The translations under genes were made by a program, and so were the position numbers. Positions 22,656 to 25,269 of a stretch of DNA of 25,269 bases are shown here, piece after piece. Location of the stretch: the NCBI GenBank assembly GCA_030607715.1, contig JAUWJM010000006.1:1-25269 (forward strand). The letters are read 5' to 3'. Position 1 is the stretch's first letter. Each line of letters begins with the position of its first letter. Source of the DNA: Candidatus Aerophobota bacterium. GTDB taxonomy: Bacteria; Aerophobota; Aerophobia; Aerophobales; B3-G15. Below the pieces are notes generated by a model. It made no database searches, had not been told where the DNA came from, and saw nothing but the letters and a program-made list of their open reading frames with translations.

Positions 22656-24134
22656 ATGGCAGTAAAAACATACTTAGCTATTGATCAGGGGGCAGAGAGC
22701 GGACGAGGAATACTTGGCAAGTTTGATGGTAAATATTTAAATATTCAGGAGATATACCGCTATCCAAACAGTATGATAAAGATGCATGGTCATTATTACT
22801 GGGATGTTCTTTATTTATATAGAGAAATTAAAAAGACTATATCCATTTGTGCTAAGCAATATACGAATCATTTAGATGGTATCGGGATAGACAACTGGTC
22901 AGTGGACTTTGGGCTTTTGGATAAAAATGGTGAACTACTTGGGTTCCCTTATGCCTATCGCGATCCTAAAAATGATAATATGTTTGAAGAAGGGTTTAAA
23001 AGAATGCCCAGGAAGAAAATTTACCAAATTACTGGAATTCAACTGCTTTCCTTCAACACTGCTTTTCAAATGTTATCCCTTCGTTTGATGAACTCTGCTC
23101 TCTTAGACTCAGCGGCAACTTTTCTCTTTATGGCTGATATTTTTAATTATTTTCTTACCGGAGCTAAGAAGGCTGAATTTTCAGTAGTTAGTGGATCTCA
23201 ATTGTATGACAATAATAAATACCAGTGGTCTAAAGAGATCTTTGATAGCTTTGAAATCCCTCTTGCAATAGCTCCAGAGGTTATCGATCCGGGAACAGTT
23301 ATCGGTGAACTTTTAAATGATGTAAAAGATGAAACCGCCATAAAGTCTGCTAAAGTTATAGCCCCTTTGACTCATGATACTGGCAGTGCAATTTTTGCCG
23401 TTCCCACTACTGAAAAAGACTGGGCCTGCTGTAGTTCTGGCACCTGGTCAGTTATGGGATCTATTGAAAAAAGACCAATAATCACTGAGCAATCATATTT
23501 GTATAATTTTACCAATGAAGGTGGTTTAAACCGATCTGTTCGCTTTATCAAAAACATCATGGGTCTTTGGCTTATCCAACGCTTAAAAAAAGATTGGGAG
23601 AGGAAAGGAAATTCCTACAGTTATGGTAAAATTATTGAAATGGCTTCTAAAGCAAAACCATTTAAGGCTATTATTAACCCTGATGATACATCTTTTTATA
23701 ATCCTATTGATATGTCAGAGGCAATTATCAATTTCTGCAAGAAAACAGGTCAAGAAATACCTGAAACTAAGGGAGAAATTACTCGGATTATCCTTGAAGG
23801 ATTAGCACTGGCTTATAGACGCGTTTCCAATATGCTGAGTGAGATAAAAGGAAAACCTATTAAGGGACTAAATATCGTTGGTGGTGGTTCCAAAAATCGA
23901 CTCCTATCCCAGATGAGTGCTGACTGTTTGCAAAAACCTGTAATAACTGGACCCATAGAAGCAACTGCTATAGGAAATATTCTCGTCCAGGCCATGGCAG
24001 ATAAAGCAATTGCTAATTCTGAGGAGTGCAGGGAGATTATCAAAAACTCCTTTGATCTAAATACTTTTGAGCCAAACTTAAAACAGAAAGAACTCTGGGA
24101 TCCTGCCTTTGAAAAATTTATGGATATTGTGTAA
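22656..24134 (+). CDS. FGGY carbohydrate kinase, rhamnulokinase-like
   Basis: A 492-residue FGGY kinase phosphorylating a ketose with ATP in the cytosol. RhaB-type marks: LAIDQGAESGR at the N-terminal phosphate loop, GIDNWSVDFGLLDKNGELLG, YRDPKN, the near-diagnostic YQITGIQLLSFNTAFQML (about 123-140), THDTGSAIFAVP with the catalytic Asp, CCSSGTWSVMG, ILEGLALAYRR and LNIVGGGSKNRLLSQMSAD with PVITGPIEATAIGN. These follow rhamnulokinase (L-rhamnulose 1-kinase) rather than xylulo-, glycerol- or fuculokinase. It is the last gene of the cluster, 45 bases after the isomerase-like gene. A rhamnulose-1-phosphate aldolase (RhaD) would be needed next and is not in the window. Confidence 0.9.
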   Translation: MAVKTYLAIDQGAESGRGILGKFDGKYLNIQEIYRYPNSMIKMHGHYYWDVLYLYREIKKTISICAKQYTNHLDGIGIDNWSVDFGLLDKNGELLGFPYAYRDPKNDNMFEEGFKRMPRKKIYQITGIQLLSFNTAFQMLSLRLMNSALLDSAATFLFMADIFNYFLTGAKKAEFSVVSGSQLYDNNKYQWSKEIFDSFEIPLAIAPEVIDPGTVIGELLNDVKDETAIKSAKVIAPLTHDTGSAIFAVPTTEKDWACCSSGTWSVMGSIEKRPIITEQSYLYNFTNEGGLNRSVRFIKNIMGLWLIQRLKKDWERKGNSYSYGKIIEMASKAKPFKAIINPDDTSFYNPIDMSEAIINFCKKTGQEIPETKGEITRIILEGLALAYRRVSNMLSEIKGKPIKGLNIVGGGSKNRLLSQMSADCLQKPVITGPIEATAIGNILVQAMADKAIANSEECREIIKNSFDLNTFEPNLKQKELWDPAFEKFMDIV

Positions 24135-24149
24135 CTATTTAGCCACGAA

Positions 24150-24191
24150 TTTGCACCAATGAACACAAACAAAAGCAAAGTTCGGTGCAAA
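24150..24191. repeat. Imperfect inverted repeat after the kinase gene
   Basis: TTTGCACC, bulge AAT, GAAC pairs across a 15-base loop with GTTC then GGTGCAAA: 12 bp in all. It starts 16 bases after the kinase stop. No T-run follows, so it is not a plain terminator. The CCACGAATTTGCACCAATGA wording resembles 'CACGAAT..CACGAAT' dispersed repeats seen in various bacterial genomes. Confidence 0.6.
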
Positions 24192-24276
24192 GATTTATTG
24201 GACAAAAACTTGAAGGTGAAGAAACTGTTAAATAGAGGTGATTTAAAAGCTAACTTGATGACCTGATTAGAAATTG

Positions 24277-24395
24277 TAGTGGTCAAGCTTGCTTGACCAT
24301 AGTTGACTTAATAGGCAAAGCAAGCTTTGCCATTACACTTTGCCAAGTAAACTCGGCCACTTCACTATAACCCATAGTGGTCAAGCTTGCTTGAC
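24277..24395. repeat. Cluster of palindromic repeats (TGGTCAAGC-TT-GCTTGACCA type)
   Basis: Three palindromes: TGGTCAAGC-TT-GCTTGACCA at 24280-24299, GGCAAAGC-AA-GCTTTGCC at 24314-24331, and GTCAAGC-TT-GCTTGAC at 24380-24395. The first and third lie in an identical 21-base direct repeat (24277-24297 and 24375-24395, 98 bases apart). CACTAT/ATAGTG arms add a further small hairpin before the second copy. This looks like a REP/MITE-like unit. Confidence 0.75.
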
Positions 24396-24634
24396 TTTGC
24401 TAAATTCCCTCCAGAAATTGGCTGACAAGTGGGTTGTTTGGAATTTTGGTGGATTAAAATAGGTTAAAAATACAGGGAGGAATGAAGTTTTTGGTTATAT
24501 AGTGGAGAAAATAAACTTTAAAACTAAGCTGAAGTTATAATATAACTCAGAGAGAACGTATTCTTACTACTTTACATGGTTCAATCTTCTGTGAAGTTGT
24601 CTAGTTCTTTCTCATAATTATTATACACTTTTTG

Positions 24635-24663
24635 TTGACGACTGTCCTTCCATAAGATATAAT
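24635..24663 (+). promoter_or_regulatory. Strong sigma70-type promoter upstream of the ABC-F gene
   Basis: TTGACG at 24635-24640, a 17-base spacer and a perfect TATAAT at 24658-24663. The next rightward gene starts at 25099, so transcription would produce a leader of about 430 bases, unless a small RNA is made from here. Confidence 0.72.
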
Positions 24664-24788
24664 GCAAATGTACAGGAATAAATTATGTGAGGTCTAATAA
24701 TAAGAGAATAAGTATGACATAATTTGTTTTTTGGCAAAGGTTAAATAGTGCACTTTTAAACTTTAATTAACATTTCAGAAAACCCCGC

Positions 24789-24816
24789 TTGACAAAAAAA
24801 TATGTGTTAATAATTA
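24789..24816 (+). promoter_or_regulatory. Possible second promoter before the structured segment
   Basis: A perfect TTGACA at 24789-24794 is followed by an AT-rich tract, but the best -10 candidate (TAATTA at 24811, spacer 16) is poor. If used, it would start transcription close to the foldable segment at 24831. Confidence 0.35.
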
Positions 24817-24830
24817 GTAATGAAGTTAGA

Positions 24831-24921
24831 CCTTTGGCAAGAAAAGAGCTAAAAATAAGGCCAGAGGGAGGTGAGAAGGTAAGCAGGCCGTTAGCTGGGA
24901 CAAAGGAGAGCTTTCCAAAGG
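24831..24921 (+). ncRNA. Candidate structured RNA or leader element
   Basis: Three nested pairings: CCTTTGG (24831-24837) with CCAAAGG (24915-24921), AGCTAA (24847-24852) with TTAGCT (24891-24896), and GGCC (24859-24862) with GGCC (24886-24889). The segment is purine-rich and richer in G+C than its surroundings. GAAA..TTTC and a T7 run follow at ~24932-24952, a weak terminator-like end. No known RNA family is recognised. It lies in the leader of the ABC-F gene. Confidence 0.35.
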
Positions 24922-25098
24922 GAAAAGTGTTGAAAGATTAATTTCTTTTTTTGGGACTTTCCACAGAAAAATGAACCAAGTCAAGATCTCCCGGTTCAAC
25001 CTCCTCATCGAAATAATTTCCTTGGGATATTTTACTGCCCCTAACCCATTTTGTCCAAATTCAGAGGTTCACTTCACTGCGACAAAGAGGATTCAAAA

Positions 25099-25269
25099 AT
25101 GCTACAGATAAGAAATCTCAGCAAGAGTTTTTCAGATAGAGTTCTATTTCATAACTCTTCTTTATGTATAAATAAGAACGAGCGAATTGCCCTGATTGGT
25201 CCCAATGGTTCAGGTAAGACAACACTATTCAGAATAATTATGGGTAGGGAAGATTATGATTCTGGAGAG
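25099..25269 (+). CDS. ABC-F-type ATPase, N-terminal fragment
   Basis: The first 57 residues of a gene that runs off the right edge. MLQIRNLSKSFSDRVLF, then ERIALIGPNGSGKTTLFRII with Walker A at residues 34-41 (Lys40), and GREDYDSGE match the first nucleotide-binding domain of ABC-F proteins, soluble tandem ATPases acting at the ribosome E site in translation or antibiotic protection. A transporter ATPase is less likely because the 'F.DRVLF.N.S..I..ERIALIGPNGSGKTT' wording and the lack of transporter partners favour ABC-F. RBS AAAGAGG lies 8 bases before the ATG. A long leader with a promoter and possible secondary structures precedes it, as seen for drug-induced ABC-F genes. Confidence 0.75.
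   Translation, partial: MLQIRNLSKSFSDRVLFHNSSLCINKNERIALIGPNGSGKTTLFRIIMGREDYDSGE

Larger units (their letters stand above)
24135..25098. other. Gene-free region of ~960 bases with repeats, promoters and possible RNA
   Basis: I see no convincing protein gene: the frames are short, lack ribosome sites and show no family resemblance. The left third holds palindromic repeats, the middle a consensus promoter, and the right third a foldable segment and the leader of the ABC-F gene. The stretch 24396-24600 shows nothing I can name. Confidence 0.7.

Noticed and set aside
24277..24395. CRISPR array
   Set aside because: There are only two copies of the 21-base unit, the spacing is irregular and no cas genes are present; the palindromic nature fits REP/MITE elements better.
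24831..24921. SRP RNA or RNase P RNA
   Set aside because: AGAAGGTAAGCAG looks a little like the SRP tip loop, but the flanking bases do not form the SRP helix 8, and no RNase P conserved regions are present.
24826..25008. Minus-strand 60-codon frame
   Set aside because: No ribosome site or family resemblance; it overlaps the foldable leader segment and looks accidental.
24955..25098. T-box leader before the ABC-F gene
   Set aside because: No T-box sequence (AGGGTGG..ACCGCG type) or specifier-loop architecture is visible.

Overview
The window is AT-rich bacterial DNA with compact operons. Both solute-binding proteins have signal peptides without a lipobox cysteine, which points to an exported periplasmic form and so to a diderm envelope. 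Corrinoid proteins, a non-pyrrolysine MttB-family methyltransferase and a UroD-family protein suggest a strict anaerobe with C1 metabolism. The mix of a Clp1-type P-loop protein, an archaeal-type phosphoglycerate mutase and sugar/C1 genes reminds me of uncultured candidate phyla of anoxic sediments or the subsurface (Aerophobota/Atribacterota-like). That placement is a guess, because no rRNA or other marker gene is present.

Left region (1-5587). The tail of a Clp1/GRC3-type P-loop protein runs rightward off the left edge. It converges on a leftward six-gene run: AIR-synthase-like protein, hisA, hisI, SpoIID-domain protein, apgM and a bifunctional-nuclease-domain (DUF151) protein. The 5588-5765 gap holds two good sigma70-type promoters facing apart; one serves this run and the other the catabolic cluster.

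Centre (5766-24134). This is about 18 kb of rightward genes: acyl-CoA thioesterase, tagatose/psicose-3-epimerase-type protein, corrinoid protein 1, a fused alpha-beta thiamine-diphosphate E1, a zinc alcohol dehydrogenase, two complete CUT1-type sugar importers without ATPases (permease-permease-binding protein, then binding protein-permease-permease), corrinoid protein 2, an MttB homologue, a UroD-family protein, a rhamnose-isomerase-like TIM-barrel protein and a rhamnulokinase-like kinase. The reading I favour, as inference only, is import of a methylated sugar or sugar-like compound. A corrinoid methyltransferase system would remove the methyl group, and isomerase, kinase and dehydrogenases would process the carbon skeleton. 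I know of no described anaerobic corrinoid-dependent sugar demethylation pathway, so this is the main candidate for a new system. No aldolase, corrinoid activase, transporter ATPase or E2/E3 is present.

RNA-level signals are frequent in the transporter section. Each binding-protein gene has an 11-nt perfect anti-Shine-Dalgarno match far upstream of its real ribosome site and a strong hairpin after its stop. One permease appears to use an AUU start or to carry a frameshift, and the UroD start codon lies in a perfect 11-bp hairpin.

Right end (24135-25269). About 960 bases without a gene hold palindromic repeats, one strong and one weak promoter, and a possible small structured RNA. The N-terminus of an ABC-F-type ATPase then runs off the right edge.
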